Below the pieces are notes generated by a model. The model ran no database searches. It saw only the letters and a list, made by a program, of their open reading frames with translations, and had not been told where the DNA came from. From the NCBI GenBank assembly GCA_963930655.1, contig OZ005606.1, positions 15,106,001 through 15,170,000 of the forward strand: DNA of 64,000 nt, given 5' to 3'. Of this stretch, positions 35,288 through 50,698 are shown in pieces. The translations under genes and the position numbers were made by a program. The first letter of the stretch is position 1; the number at the start of each line of letters is the position of its first letter. This stretch comes from Myrica gale (Eukaryota > Streptophyta > Magnoliopsida > Fagales > Myricaceae).

Positions 35288-37904
35288 ATTATAACCTATT
35301 TATCATAATTTATACTTAGGGTTCTTTTACTTTAACCATTCGGCCAACACTAGTTTTATGCATCTTTTAATCACAACTTCAACTCCAATGGTGATCCCAT
35401 CCCCCATTCAACAATTTCACAACCTAGGATCTATAAATCAAAACACCAACACAATATATCATGCTCATAACATTCGGCCAACACATGTTTTCATCCAAAT
35501 GATTAGATTTTCTTTTGTTTCCTTCAATTTGCATGCATCTAATACCTTACATAATTATCTACCATGCATTAGGTCATAAATCTTGCACAAATCATGGCCA
35601 ATGTCCAGATCTAAACATGTACAAAATTATACATGAAGACCTAAGCATATAATATTCGGCCATACCTCAAAATGTCACATTTTTCATGCTAAAAATTATA
35701 ACATGCATATCCTTTGCATTTATGACCTTACTAGCATGTATTAACTTCATATCTTCATCAAATACTCCCATCAACATATATCTACACTTTAGAAACTTCA
35801 ACAACAATAGATCTAAGGAAATATCCAACTTACATTCGGCCAAACATAACATAAGTCTAGATCTAAACTTATCTAGCATACATTGTTCTCCTTTTGTATT
35901 TATGACCTATTTGCATGCATAACTCCATAGATCCGAACCTCTATCACATGTACATTGTTTTTTACATCATCAAGAACATATTTAAACACTTAGATCTAAT
36001 ATTAGAGAGTCCAACAACACAAGATCTAAGCATATAATTCGGCCAACATAATACTAAGCCAACAACATCACATTTGGTCTTACCTTGTTGACTATCCCAA
36101 GCTTGAATACCTAGAAAAATAAAAATGCCCTAGGTTAGAACTTATGAGAAACTTTAATCAAGAACACTCAATAGAATCAAGCCTACCTCTACCTTCACCA
36201 AACTTTTACCAAATCTCTTCCTTCTTCCAACTTTCGGTTCACCCTCCTTAGAGTAGTTCCAAGCTTGATTTGAGGTGCTAAGGTGGGTTTTATGGTGGGG
36301 GAAAAATATGGTAAGCTTGAATGATTTAGTTCTAAGGAGATGAACTAAACTTCTTCAAGAGAAAGGTGGCTAATGGGTAGGGTTTTCAAAAGAAGAAAAT
36401 GGTGTTGCACAAGGAGAGATTTCGGTCACCACAAAGAGAGATCTAACTTGAGCTTTTGGAGTGTGATTTAGAATGTAAAAAGGAAAAGAGCAAGACTTGA
36501 GCTTAGATGGGTGGTTCGGTCAAGAGAGGAAAATGAGAGGGTTGAGAGCAATTGCAATATTCGGCCAAGTGAGGGAGAAATTGAAAGTGAAGTGAAATGC
36601 TAAGTGTGAATTGAGGCAATTGAATCTCCCAAGGAGAGTTATGGCTATGACACATGACAAGGACAAGGTTGAATGACAAGAGAGAAAGTTTGAAGAAAAT
36701 GGGGGATGGATGTGGTGAGATGGTCGGCCAAGCATGGCTTCCTCTTCTCTCTTTTCTTTTCACTTTTTCCTCACATCAATTCTTGTTCCCTAAAGCTATG
36801 TCCTTGCATTAAATCTCCTCTCCTCTCTCACTTTGATCTTTACGTAAACTCCACCCCATGGCTTGATCTCCTTTTATTTTTTTCTCTCTTTTCTCTTCCA
36901 ATGTGTTGTCTTGTCAATTAATGCTCTCTTTTCACATCTCACAACTTCACATGGCCTACTCTCCTTTCTCACTTTTCATTCCTACGTAAAACACCCCATA
37001 GCTTGATCTCCCTTTGCTTTTTCTCTTCTTTTCTCTTCCCATGTGTTGTCTTGTCAATTAATGGTTCTCTTACACATCTTACAACTTCACATGGGCAATT
37101 AGCTTTTTGCTTTTCAATTCACTTCATGCTCTTTACGTAAAAGTCATCTTCCATTTTGTTGTTTGGTTGAATTCCAACCAACTTAGTTACTCTCACATTT
37201 GAAATGCAACTTACCTTCAACTTAGTTACTATTCTAACTAACTTATCTCCTACAAGCTCTCTAGCTTATCTTATCGTCTAATAAGCATGATCTCTTATCT
37301 TAAGATAATGGCTCTAACCTATCTCTATAATAGCCACAATGACTTATCATCTAAAAGGTTTCCTAACTTATCATCATGCTTGCTTATCACTATGATAAGC
37401 AAGTGTGCTTATCATTTTAATCTCTCTTAAACCTTATCACATGCTTAATAACTTATCATTTAATATTCTAATGACAATTCAACTTAGTAATCTAGGCCAC
37501 ATAGTAATAATATATGCCACATATTAATGACAAAATATTCAATAAATTCTCAAAAGAAATTCATGATTTTATCCATTAATTATTTTCGGCCTATATAAAG
37601 AAATCTTTAATCATAATTTAATTCATGGATCATGAAGTATACTAGGCAAATGGAAAATATAAATAAATAAGAGAGAAACTCACCTAGCAAGTTTCAGCTC
37701 CTAGGAAAATATAATTTAAACTTTGCACAAAACTTCCCAAAATGACAAGAAAATTATTTAGCAAAATTTCATGAAATAAAATCCCATATTGATTGATGTA
37801 CCTTGACATAAAGCTTAGGCCATACATTGGCCAAAAATATGGCTCCATAATAAAATAAAAGCTAATATATAAGAAATAGCATAAGAAATAATCGGGGTCT
37901 CACA

Positions 37905-38801
37905 GGCTTCAACTCTAGTGTAGGGACTTCTTCTTCTGATGACTTCATGACTTTCGGTAAGTCAAGGGCTTTAAAGACTAGCTTACGACAACTACTTGTG
38001 TAGCATCTGATAATTGAAGTGAACCATATGTCTCTGTCAATGCTCCTGACGAAGGAACTGTCTCATCAAAAGCCTCAGATTGCTCGAGAGAGTCATCCTC
38101 AAATGCACACTCAGAATCAAGTACCAATAACATCTCTGAAATATCGAAGTCTTCTATCATATCAACTGCATGTGCTTTTGAGTCATCACAACCACTCAGC
38201 ATCTTGTAGTCATTGAGCACGTTCATCTCCAATGTCATATTCCCGAATGTGAGCTTCAATACTCCACTTCGATAATTTATCAATGCATTGGAGTTAGCAG
38301 GGAACAAACGTCCAAGAATGACAGGTGCCTAGTAAATAGTGGAGACTCCCTGCGACATATCCATAACTACAAAGTCCACTGGATACTAAAATTTGTCCAC
38401 ATGAACCAATACATCTTCAATAAAACCCCGTGGTACCTTGACCGATCTAAGTCTTTTAGGTGCTGGTAAGGACTCTCAGAATTCATCCCGTGGAATTGGA
38501 GTATCACTGACATCATCTCATGCTTAATCGTAAAATTAGGTGCATCATTAGGTAAAACAATGAATGATGATGTAGTGGTCTGTGTGGGTTGCAAAAAATC
38601 TTTAAGAGTGCATGGTGCAGGTGCAGGTGCAACCATAGCTTCTTTAAAATTATCTTCCACAAAACAATTGTATAAATCAATTTCAGTATCCTCACTTATT
38701 AAGGAGATAGAAGAACTATCCGACTCTGTGTTGTGAATATCTATAATAGTACTATGTGTAATTCTGTATAATCTATTTGAAACATCTCTGACCCAAGGCA
38801 T
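37905..38801 (-). pseudogene. Athila/Tat-like gag-protease remnant, unit 3
   Basis: Same frames and lesions as 14111-15007. Primer-binding site at 38968-38985. Confidence 0.85.
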
Positions 38802-39378
38802 TAGACATCAGTCCAAATAGAAGAGCCTCACCAGTACAGTAGAAAACAAATAAAGGTGCAACACAGATAAAGTAACTCAAAGGTATGAGAGTTTTTATTT
38901 ATTTATTCACGATATAAGGAGAATTAAAATAAAGGAAAATCACAAGTTTGACACTAAGTCTAATAATTCTCCGTCAACGACGCCAAAAACTTGACTCACT
39001 CTAAAATGAGCAGCACAAAGGCTATCCCAATTATAAGAGTTATGTCGTGCAATAATTGGTCAGGCCATATAATCTCCTCAGGAAAAAAGACTAATTTCAA
39101 ACTCGCTTAAAAACAAAGAGAATATAAAAGCGTTTACTGAATACAGTTTAAATTATTTTTGGATTTTCGGAGTTCGTAACGAAACTAAAACAACACAAAA
39201 CTTAACTACGAATATAACATGCATTAAAGTAAATGACGAAAAATAAATAAAAATAAATAAATAAAGGAAAGTAAATGACAGAAAATAAATGACGGAAAGC
39301 AAATGATAATAATTAAAAGACAATAAGTAATTGACAAGAAAAAAATAGAGAGCACAAGATTCTTGAATTAAATAATAA

Positions 39379-39714
39379 GGATAAATGCAAAATTGGTCCA
39401 TGTGCTTTACGCGAAAATCGAATTGGTCCTTGTGATATGAAAAGCATAAATTTAGTCCCCATGCTCTCTACTGCGTTTACCGTTAGTCCCTCCAACTCAT
39501 TCCATTAGCTTATTAGATGGAAAGGACTCCAAGCCCTCGCGCCATTTTATCTCTCCAGGTTAGCTCAAGTCCCCTTGAGTACTCAAGTCCACTTAAGTGA
39601 ACCCTAACCACAAGCATAGCAGACATTTCGTTCTTCCTCACAAGATCTACCTCAAATTCTCTCATTTCCTTCTTCGCAAAACCTTTCGCAAGATCTACCT
39701 CATTATTTTCTCTA
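39379..39714 (+). mobile_element. MULE terminal fragment, unit 3
   Basis: Copy of 15585-15920, ending at the unit 3/unit 4 junction. Confidence 0.65.
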
Positions 39715-40317
39715 AACCTCTAACTCTCTTTATAGCCGAGTAAAATGAGTTGGGATACTCCCTCTCCTCTATTAAAATCCTTGGTAAAATGGTAGAGTTA
39801 AATATTAGAGTTAAAACTATGTCTAGGGTTAAATGATTATGACAAGTTTACAAGGTGAAGCAATTTCACCTATTGGTTTTGGGGGGCAAAATTGGCAGAT
39901 TTTGCCAAGTGTCATAAAGGCTCCTTAATCCTCATTAATTAGCCCTCATTTAGGTGAAAAGCTCACTTATTTGGCCGACCATAGCAAATTAGCCTAAGTA
40001 ACAATTATTCACGTAGCCTAGAAAATATTTAGAACATTTAAACTTAGGATATCAAATCATGTATTAAAAGAAAGGACTTTTTATACTTGGGAAAAAAACA
40101 AATAATCAACATAATTTTATTGGGCAATAAAAGAAAATTTTCAGCAACATATATATAATCCTACTCATAAGAAATTAAATTCATGATTTTTCACGAAATT
40201 TCAGACACATAAAAGTGGCATTAAAAACATCTACTTAACTTAGAATATTTAAATACTAACATAAGTCATAAGAAGTTTAACAGAACAAGTTTAGAAAAGG
40301 ATTAAACGGTAGTGGTA

Positions 40318-40466
40318 TTACATCCAGCCTATCGTTCCCCGATGTTTCTCAATACTTGCAATAATTTGGCATCCTGCTTTGAAGTAAGATGAGAAGAAAT
40401 GACCACATGAAATGTGCCCTCAGTTGGGCCTAGAAAAATGTACTTGAAGTCCTTAGGTAGTGGCTT
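40318..40466 (-). pseudogene. Athila/Tat-like pol fragment, unit 4
   Basis: Same block and interruption as in units 1-3. Confidence 0.8.
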
Positions 40467-43400
40467 TGTCACGCCCCGAACGGCATCCCGCAGGGACCGT
40501 GACAGCCGCGAGCAATCCCCCGGATAGCTCCAGCGTTCTTACATACATGCTTACAGCGGAATAAAGCAGAATCTCGAGAGAATGAGCCAACTCTCATCAT
40601 AATAAGGTTCTCGACAATCTTTCACCTTAATACATATATAACATGTTTGATACTTAACCAATGACTGATCTCATCGATCGAGTCACATTGACAGAACATG
40701 AACATAATCTTTTTCCCTCTGAGTCAGGTGGTCCTCCTGACTTTCTTCACCTGAGGCATCTGGAATGACACAATTTTAAAAACGTGAGTCAAAAAGACTC
40801 AGTAAGGGAAAACATAAGCTTAAAACATGCTCTTGACTTGTACTTGCATAATCATGAAAGAGAATAAACTTGATTCGTGATGCACATGCATGCTCATGGA
40901 TATGCATATGCTCTTGCTTGAAGTTGGCCCCAGGCCCTTGAAAATATCTCTTTCGTGCTTGCTCGTGAAATCGTCCCTTGGCCCTTGAAAACCACTTATT
41001 CATACTTGTGCCACTCTTGGCCTTTTCATAATCATTTCATATCTCTTACTTATGGGCTCGCTCCATTTAACCCCTGAAGTCAGGGTTGAAAACATGCTCT
41101 TGACTTGTACTTGCATAATCATGAAAGAGAATAAACTTGATTCCTGATGCACATGCATGCTCATGGATATGCATATGCTCTTGCTTGAAGTTGGCCCCAG
41201 GCCCTTGAAAATATCTCTTTCGTGCTTGCTCGTGAAATCGGCCCTTGGCCCTTGAAAACCACTTATTCATACTTGTGCCACTCTTGGCCTTTTCATAATC
41301 ATTTCATATCTTTTACTTATGGGCTCGCTCCATTTAACCCCTGAAGTCAGGGTTGTGCGTTCCCTTTGGAATCGTCCCCGAATTCCCTTGGAGACCTTAC
41401 ATACGGTCAGCTAGCGCACCTTCTCGCATTCGTCCTTTAGTGGCTAGACTTGACCCTTGGAGGCGCCACACCTTCTCGAGCAACGTTCCTCGGTGTGGTT
41501 TGCACAACCTCGTGGATTCACCCATCCTTCTCGCATTCGTCCTTCGGTATGGGAGTCCATCTTGATGGTACGGTACCGACCAGTGCCCCTTAACTTAACT
41601 TATCGTTTCATAAAAATTTTCATAGTCTTTCCATAAAATCATTGCATAAACATTCTTCTTGAAAAATTCATGCAATGCACATGTCATGTCATGCTCGATT
41701 AAAATCTCATGCTTGCTCATGAAACTATGCAGTGTGTCATTCCAGTTTTTTGAAAAAGGAACACTTACTGTCCACTTACAGTATCCACTTACAGTACTCC
41801 TCGCACTTATTGCACTTACACCAATCCACCCAAACTTAAGTTCGGTCTTCGCCTACAAGCGATACTGAAATGTTCAGTCATCCACATTCAACAAAACATA
41901 CAAACGTATCATATACAGCTTTAGTTTCAGAATTCATATTTTAAATCATATGATTATATTATGTGGCCTTCCTTGTAAACAGCGTTAACTTTCATAAATC
42001 CAGGTGAAAACAGCAAGGATCATATATATCAAACAATTCCAATTATGTGAACTTCTAGGATATTTCAATTCGATCCTTTAACATCTTCTTTCATAGCCTT
42101 GATATCCAATATCAAATCTGTAACTTATTCAATCCTTATCGGAATGATCTGAAATTCGGTTTGAATTCTTTTATCTTTATTGCCCTTTGCTCTAACCTTG
42201 TGTTGGAAGGCAAACTATGCCGTCAAGGTCAACTTAAACCGAGCCTAATGATCTGCCAAGGTTGCATGCAACAATATACCCGAGCAAGTTGCTGTCTTTA
42301 TTTTATTCGCCTCCGACTTGGATACAACCTTAGTACATTTATTCTATCTCGAAAGCATCAATGAATTCAATTCCTTTGCACCATAATCTTACACGGTTAC
42401 AAGTAACAACACCACATTTCCACACTATGGCATATTTGCCCAAGCATGCACAAAACGTATTTTCAAACTATGGTCCATACTTTGACCTCCTCTTAGGCTT
42501 TCTCTCTTAAATACCTCTGGTGCATTATTGACATCCTAGGTCAAGATCCATCCATATATGCTTCTTAGATTCCAAAATCGATATTAATCCATCAAGGGAC
42601 GACTAACAGGACCTTAACAACATCCAATGGTTTTCGACTTCCTTCATGTATAAACTTGTAAGGTTTATAAACTATAGAGCAATGGTGCCTTTCTTATCAT
42701 CATATCCCAACTCTCCTAGCCCTTAATTCATCATGTAAACCCAATGGCATAAGGGCGGCAACCAACATTTCATATTAAGAATTCTACATCCAATCAGCAA
42801 CCTATATCATGTTTAATTTCTATTCTCCTTGTTCCACACTTTTAATCTTCTCTTTATATGATCAAGGCTTCTTTAATCTTAAAATTCAATCTCATTCACT
42901 CATCGTATGTTTCGGCCAACCCTTGATCGATCTAATTAAATCATTAATCCCCACTTAACACCGCAGGGCCTTGTTAATCCTTCTCGGCTCTCACTTGGCT
43001 TGTGGCCTCCAAAGAATAGGTTTCCTTCTCTATACTATGAGTGTCCGAGAAAACATATCGACACGCTTCGGTTCTATAACCATTTAGGAAACCTATCGTG
43101 GAATTCACGAATAGAGATAATTAGGCGCTTAGCTTAATCTAACGGTATAATATAGTTGCCGGATTTTTCTTAATCCAATTTGAACTTCCTGTTCATCACT
43201 TGCATCACTTGACTTCGTACTTTCCATTCATCGGAATATTTCTGAATGGCAACTATATATATTTTCTTTTGATATATATATATATATATAAATATAATAT
43301 ATATATCAATATAATTCTTTTAATCATTAAATATTTTATTTAATATTTTCTTTAACTAATATTCAAAACTTAAGTTATTTAATTATTTAATATTTTTATT

Positions 43401-43696
43401 GCAATATAATATCTATGCACATATACTCCTAGGTATCTCGATTAGGGTTTAATCAACACTAACGAATTTAGGATTATCTTTAAATCTCCCATTATTACAT
43501 GTGCTCCATAAAAGCTTACATTAACTATTAATAACTTTAATCACAATTAAATCTTGACTTGGACCTTAAACCTCAATTAATCCGAAATACTAACCCTAAC
43601 TAGGGTTTCGAATATTTTCATTACATGCTCATGGTTCCTCAATATTTTTCCAATTAGCCAAAACCCCAATTTCATGTATCCAACCATAACAATTAT

Positions 43697-46600
43697 TGTC
43701 ACGCCCAGAACGCTAGCCCGAAGGGGGTTAATGACAGCCGCGAACATCCACTCAATGAATGTTCTAGCGTTTTCTCTTAATCATGCAGCGGATTTTTTTT
43801 TATTACATATACATAAACACCTACAACTGAGAGAGATGGGCCAAAGAGATTTACATAAACTTCAACTTACACAATTGACTACAACGGCAATAGTGAAAGC
43901 ATCCAAATTACATGCTATGCCTGCATGGCTGAAGTACAAGTCATAAGGGATTCCAACAAAACCTTAATATGGACCAACTCATAACATATATGTAATACAT
44001 CTTGAATCCTTATACACATAACATAGACATTCACAGGATGCCTGATAAGAGTTCTTAGTACTTCCTATGAACTCTTCAACTTCTGTTTCTGATAACCACG
44101 ACTAAGATACTAGACATCAAAAACCTTGAACTCTACTAGTCCGAATAACCCATGACCACCACACAACGGAGGCTCATGACGACTCTTCAAAATTTCATCT
44201 AACCTTTAATGAAACAACAAAGAGAGACGAGGACGTTCCCATCGGTCCCTCTTCTAGATTTTCCCACCTGAATTGTTATCTGAAATGATACAATTTAAAA
44301 CATCTGTGAGTCGAAAGACTCAGTAAGGAATTATAATTAAAACATGAGCTTTGAAATCATGGTTTGGAAATATGAACTTGAAATCGTGAGTTTGAAACCA
44401 TGAACTTATTCTTTGAACTCATAATCTTGAACTTGAAATCATACACTTGCTTTTAAACTTGAAATCATCATGAACTCGATATCATAATGAACTTAAAATC
44501 ATAAGCATGCACTTGACTTAAAATCATAAGCATGCGCTTAAACTTGAAATAATTACAAACTTGAACATAATGTAATTCAAGTACAACTTGAAATATCATG
44601 AGCTTTAACTTGAAATAATCACAAACTTGAACTTTAAATATCATGTATACGTATGTAATTCATGCATGATCATGAATCGTGATGCACGTGTATGCCTCAT
44701 GATTGCATATGCACATGCACTTGCTCTTGAAAACATCTCTTATACTTATAAAGCTCTTTCTTTTGGAAAATCTTTTCCATTCTTATCCTATGGGCTACTT
44801 GAGCTCCATTTACCTCTAGCATCAGGGTTGTGCGTTCCCGTTGGAACTGTCCCCTATTTCCCTTGGGGACCTTACATATGGTCGAGCTAGCACACCTTCT
44901 CAATGTCCTTCAGTGGCTAGACACGACTCTTGGAGGTTCACACCTTCTTGCAAGCATCCTTCAGTGTGATTGCACATACCTCCTGGACTACCCATCCTTC
45001 TTGCAAGCATCCTTCGGTATGGGTGTCCTAGGTGACATCCATCCTTCACGTAAACGTCCTTCGGTATGGATGCACCTTCTTGACTTGGTACGGTACCGAC
45101 CTACTTGGGTTCATTAACTTACTTGAAACTTAACGTAAAGTAGCATAAAAATGGTACTTTCATTTGCATAAAATTTCTCCTTCTTTCTTACGAGAAAAAT
45201 AAATGCAATTGCAATTGCTCATGACGTGCTCATGTCATGCTTGATGATGAGTAATCAACTTATCATAAAATGCTTCTCTTTCTCTTTCCTTCTAGAAAAT
45301 CATGCAAATGCTCTTGACGGGTCATGCTTGATGACAAATATCTCATAAAACTTCCTTGATCTCATAAAACTTTCATGTTTTCATTTACATAAAAACTTCT
45401 TTCATGCTTTCATACAAATACGTATACGATGTCATGCTTGTTGAGAAATAACTTGTCATACTTGGTTATGCTTGTTCATAAAAACATGCTGTGTATCATT
45501 CCAGTTTTGTAAAGCGTAAGTTGCTACTTACTATTTTCACTTACAAACGTAAGCTCCTCTTACCTTCGCTTGCTTGAGTGTTGAACGTCACGTTACCTAC
45601 AATTGGATCATACCTTTGTTATTCATAGGTTTACTAAACGTATAGAGAGATCAATACATTACAATCATCCAAGGTATGACTTAAATCTTTCCAAGTCCTA
45701 GGCCTTCAATCTAGGATCCACTCAATATCAAGAGATAACTACAATGCATCTAAACACACTCTCTATTCCAGCTCTGAAATCTGCTTATGTAATTACCAGC
45801 CATCACAACAATCTTTTCAACGTTCTAACTTCCAACAACCCAAAACTCTAATCTCTTCATGACACAACCAACATTTAAGGCTAACTTAACATCTCATAAC
45901 AGCAACCATTATTTGACATTCCTTCCACTTTTACAACTCCAACTCAAAGTTTATAACAAAACTATGATTCCATCTTCATCAAGCTATACTAGTGCATTTG
46001 CCCATTTCTTTTGGGCTTTTATCAAACAAGTAGGGTGTATCATTTGTTCTCTTGAACATCTTTCAGATCTAACCATATATCAAACACTTAGGGCTTGGTG
46101 GTTCTCAACAAGACTCATATGCATTACATCAACCAATAGATTCGGCCATACATGCTCAAAATAGATCTCAGCCTTCTTTTTGGCTTTTCATCAAACACCT
46201 AGGGTGCAGCAAGCAATTTCTCTCTCTCTCTTGAACATATTTCTTATTTTCAGATCTGATCATAACTCTCCATGGTTCCACATACAACCCCTACTACTCT
46301 TTAAAGCTCACTATTCTTTAAAGCTTACTAGATCTACATTTTCTTCAAATAACACATATGAACACAACACATACAAGGAGAAAACCAAACAAACTTCACA
46401 ACCAACAACCATTAAAGGAAAGAAGAGAAAATGAGAGAAATGAATGATGGCTTGGTCGGCCAAGAAGGGCTGAAATCCCTTACCTTCTTCTCTCTCTTTC
46501 TTTCTCTTCTTCCTTTTCCTTCTTCTTTTCTTTCTCCTTCTTCTTCTTCTTCTTTTCGGGTGAGCTAGGGCAAAAATGATTTGTGGGAAAGGGGGGGGGG

Positions 46601-47184
46601 TTGCCTTATACGTAAAGGGCTTGGGGAAAAGACAAGGCTGCCCTCCCTTATTTCCCCTTTTTTCACATGAATTTCACCTCACGTATTTTCAATCCGTAAA
46701 ATTTCGGAATGTAGTCTAATGTGTCGACACTATCACCCAAGGTGTCGACACTTACAACACATTTAGTAAGATGTGTCGACACCATCACTCAAGGTGTCGA
46801 CACTTCCAACACTTAGCCAAAGTGGGAAAAATGTAAACTCTCGGGTTTCAGTTAGATGTGTCGACACCATCACTCAAGGTGTCGACACTTCCATCACTTG
46901 GTCAAAATTCACGGGAGTTCTGGAAAAAGGCGAACTCTCGGGTATCGGTCTAATGTGTCGACACTATGACCCAAGGTGTCGACACTTACAACACTTAGTA
47001 AAAATTCACTTTGGGCTCCAGAAAAAGGTAAACTTTCGGGTGTTAGTTTAATGTGTCAACACTATGCTCCAATGTGTCGACACTTACCTCAAAATCACAA
47101 ATTCGATCATACATACACTTGCAATAATACGTACTTAAGAGGTCATAAACAATAACTTGACAGACCTAAAATCGGGGTCTCACA
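43697..47184 (-). mobile_element. family B solo LTR, unit 4
   Basis: Copy of 8004-11493 with ATTAT flanks. Hairpin array at 44876-45105. Confidence 0.92.
46721..47083. repeat. GTGTCGACAC paired palindrome array, unit 4
   Basis: Same palindromes and 21-bp pair spacing as in unit 1. Confidence 0.9.
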
Positions 47185-49801
47185 ATTATAACCTATTTAT
47201 CATAATTTATACTTAGGGTTCTTTTACTTTAACCATTCGGCCAACACTAGTTTTATGCATCTTTTAATCACAACTTCAACTCCAATGGTGATCCCATCCC
47301 CCATTCAACAATTTCACAACCTAGGATCTATAAATCAAAACACCAACACAATATATCATGCTCATAACATTCGGCCAACACATGTTTTCATCCAAATGAT
47401 TAGATTTTCTTTTGTTTCCTTCAATTTGCATGCATCTAATACCTTACATAATTATCTACCATGCATTAGGTCATAAATCTTGCACAAATCATGGCCAATG
47501 TCCAGATCTAAACATGTACAAAATTATACATGAAGACCTAAGCATATAATATTCGGCCATACCTCAAAATGTCACATTTTTCATGCTAAAAATTATAACA
47601 TGCATATCCTTTGCATTTATGACCTTACTAGCATGTATTAACTTCATATCTTCATCAAATACTCCCATCAACATATATCTACACTTTAGAAACTTCAACA
47701 ACAATAGATCTAAGGAAATATCCAACTTACATTCGGCCAAACATAACATAAGTCTAGATCTAAACTTATCTAGCATACATTGTTCTCCTTTTGTATTTAT
47801 GACCTATTTGCATGCATAACTCCATAGATCCGAACCTCTATCACATGTACATTGTTTTTTACATCATCAAGAACATATTTAAACACTTAGATCTAATATT
47901 AGAGAGTCCAACAACACAAGATCTAAGCATATAATTCGGCCAACATAATACTAAGCCAACAACATCACATTTGGTCTTACCTTGTTGACTATCCCAAGCT
48001 TGAATACCTAGAAAAATAAAAATGCCCTAGGTTAGAACTTATGAGAAACTTTAATCAAGAACACTCAATAGAATCAAGCCTACCTCTACCTTCACCAAAC
48101 TTTTACCAAATCTCTTCCTTCTTCCAACTTTCGGTTCACCCTCCTTAGAGTAGTTCCAAGCTTGATTTGAGGTGCTAAGGTGGGTTTTATGGTGGGGGAA
48201 AAATATGGTAAGCTTGAATGATTTAGTTCTAAGGAGATGAACTAAACTTCTTCAAGAGAAAGGTGGCTAATGGGTAGGGTTTTCAAAAGAAGAAAATGGT
48301 GTTGCACAAGGAGAGATTTCGGTCACCACAAAGAGAGATCTAACTTGAGCTTTTGGAGTGTGATTTAGAATGTAAAAAGGAAAAGAGCAAGACTTGAGCT
48401 TAGATGGGTGGTTCGGTCAAGAGAGGAAAATGAGAGGGTTGAGAGCAATTGCAATATTCGGCCAAGTGAGGGAGAAATTGAAAGTGAAGTGAAATGCTAA
48501 GTGTGAATTGAGGCAATTGAATCTCCCAAGGAGAGTTATGGCTATGACACATGACAAGGACAAGGTTGAATGACAAGAGAGAAAGTTTGAAGAAAATGGG
48601 GGATGGATGTGGTGAGATGGTCGGCCAAGCATGGCTTCCTCTTCTCTCTTTTCTTTTCACTTTTTCCTCACATCAATTCTTGTTCCCTAAAGCTATGTCC
48701 TTGCATTAAATCTCCTCTCCTCTCTCACTTTGATCTTTACGTAAACTCCACCCCATGGCTTGATCTCCTTTTATTTTTTTCTCTCTTTTCTCTTCCAATG
48801 TGTTGTCTTGTCAATTAATGCTCTCTTTTCACATCTCACAACTTCACATGGCCTACTCTCCTTTCTCACTTTTCATTCCTACGTAAAACACCCCATAGCT
48901 TGATCTCCCTTTGCTTTTTCTCTTCTTTTCTCTTCCCATGTGTTGTCTTGTCAATTAATGGTTCTCTTACACATCTTACAACTTCACATGGGCAATTAGC
49001 TTTTTGCTTTTCAATTCACTTCATGCTCTTTACGTAAAAGTCATCTTCCATTTTGTTGTTTGGTTGAATTCCAACCAACTTAGTTACTCTCACATTTGAA
49101 ATGCAACTTACCTTCAACTTAGTTACTATTCTAACTAACTTATCTCCTACAAGCTCTCTAGCTTATCTTATCGTCTAATAAGCATGATCTCTTATCTTAA
49201 GATAATGGCTCTAACCTATCTCTATAATAGCCACAATGACTTATCATCTAAAAGGTTTCCTAACTTATCATCATGCTTGCTTATCACTATGATAAGCAAG
49301 TGTGCTTATCATTTTAATCTCTCTTAAACCTTATCACATGCTTAATAACTTATCATTTAATATTCTAATGACAATTCAACTTAGTAATCTAGGCCACATA
49401 GTAATAATATATGCCACATATTAATGACAAAATATTCAATAAATTCTCAAAAGAAATTCATGATTTTATCCATTAATTATTTTCGGCCTATATAAAGAAA
49501 TCTTTAATCATAATTTAATTCATGGATCATGAAGTATACTAGGCAAATGGAAAATATAAATAAATAAGAGAGAAACTCACCTAGCAAGTTTCAGCTCCTA
49601 GGAAAATATAATTTAAACTTTGCACAAAACTTCCCAAAATGACAAGAAAATTATTTAGCAAAATTTCATGAAATAAAATCCCATATTGATTGATGTACCT
49701 TGACATAAAGCTTAGGCCATACATTGGCCAAAAATATGGCTCCATAATAAAATAAAAGCTAATATATAAGAAATAGCATAAGAAATAATCGGGGTCTCAC
49801 A

Positions 49802-50698
49802 GGCTTCAACTCTAGTGTAGGGACTTCTTCTTCTGATGACTTCATGACTTTCGGTAAGTCAAGGGCTTTAAAGACTAGCTTACGACAACTACTTGTGTAG
49901 CATCTGATAATTGAAGTGAACCATATGTCTCTGTCAATGCTCCTGACGAAGGAACTGTCTCATCAAAAGCCTCAGATTGCTCGAGAGAGTCATCCTCAAA
50001 TGCACACTCAGAATCAAGTACCAATAACATCTCTGAAATATCGAAGTCTTCTATCATATCAACTGCATGTGCTTTTGAGTCATCACAACCACTCAGCATC
50101 TTGTAGTCATTGAGCACGTTCATCTCCAATGTCATATTCCCGAATGTGAGCTTCAATACTCCACTTCGATAATTTATCAATGCATTGGAGTTAGCAGGGA
50201 ACAAACGTCCAAGAATGACAGGTGCCTAGTAAATAGTGGAGACTCCCTGCGACATATCCATAACTACAAAGTCCACTGGATACTAAAATTTGTCCACATG
50301 AACCAATACATCTTCAATAAAACCCCGTGGTACCTTGACCGATCTAAGTCTTTTAGGTGCTGGTAAGGACTCTCAGAATTCATCCCGTGGAATTGGAGTA
50401 TCACTGACATCATCTCATGCTTAATCGTAAAATTAGGTGCATCATTAGGTAAAACAATGAATGATGATGTAGTGGTCTGTGTGGGTTGCAAAAAATCTTT
50501 AAGAGTGCATGGTGCAGGTGCAGGTGCAACCATAGCTTCTTTAAAATTATCTTCCACAAAACAATTGTATAAATCAATTTCAGTATCCTCACTTATTAAG
50601 GAGATAGAAGAACTATCCGACTCTGTGTTGTGAATATCTATAATAGTACTATGTGTAATTCTGTATAATCTATTTGAAACATCTCTGACCCAAGGCAT
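49802..50698 (-). pseudogene. Athila/Tat-like gag-protease remnant, unit 4
   Basis: Same frames and lesions as 14111-15007. Primer-binding site at 50865-50882. Confidence 0.85.

Larger units (their letters stand above)
28570..37904 (-). mobile_element. family A LTR with nested family B LTR, unit 3
   Basis: Copy of 4774-14110 with GGCTT flanks. Contains the 267-bp duplication (28924-29457), hairpin array (29486-29686), microexon (36084-36110) and GATAAG cluster (37234-37454). Confidence 0.9.
27818..39714. repeat. tandem segmental repeat, unit 3 (11897 bp)
   Basis: Third copy. I found no private base. It shares T at 32019 and T at 34761 with unit 4, but G at 32921 with unit 2. Confidence 0.97.
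40467..49801 (-). mobile_element. family A LTR with nested family B LTR, unit 4
   Basis: Copy of 4774-14110 with GGCTT flanks. Contains the 267-bp duplication (40821-41354), hairpin array (41383-41583), microexon (47981-48007) and GATAAG cluster (49131-49351). Confidence 0.9.
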
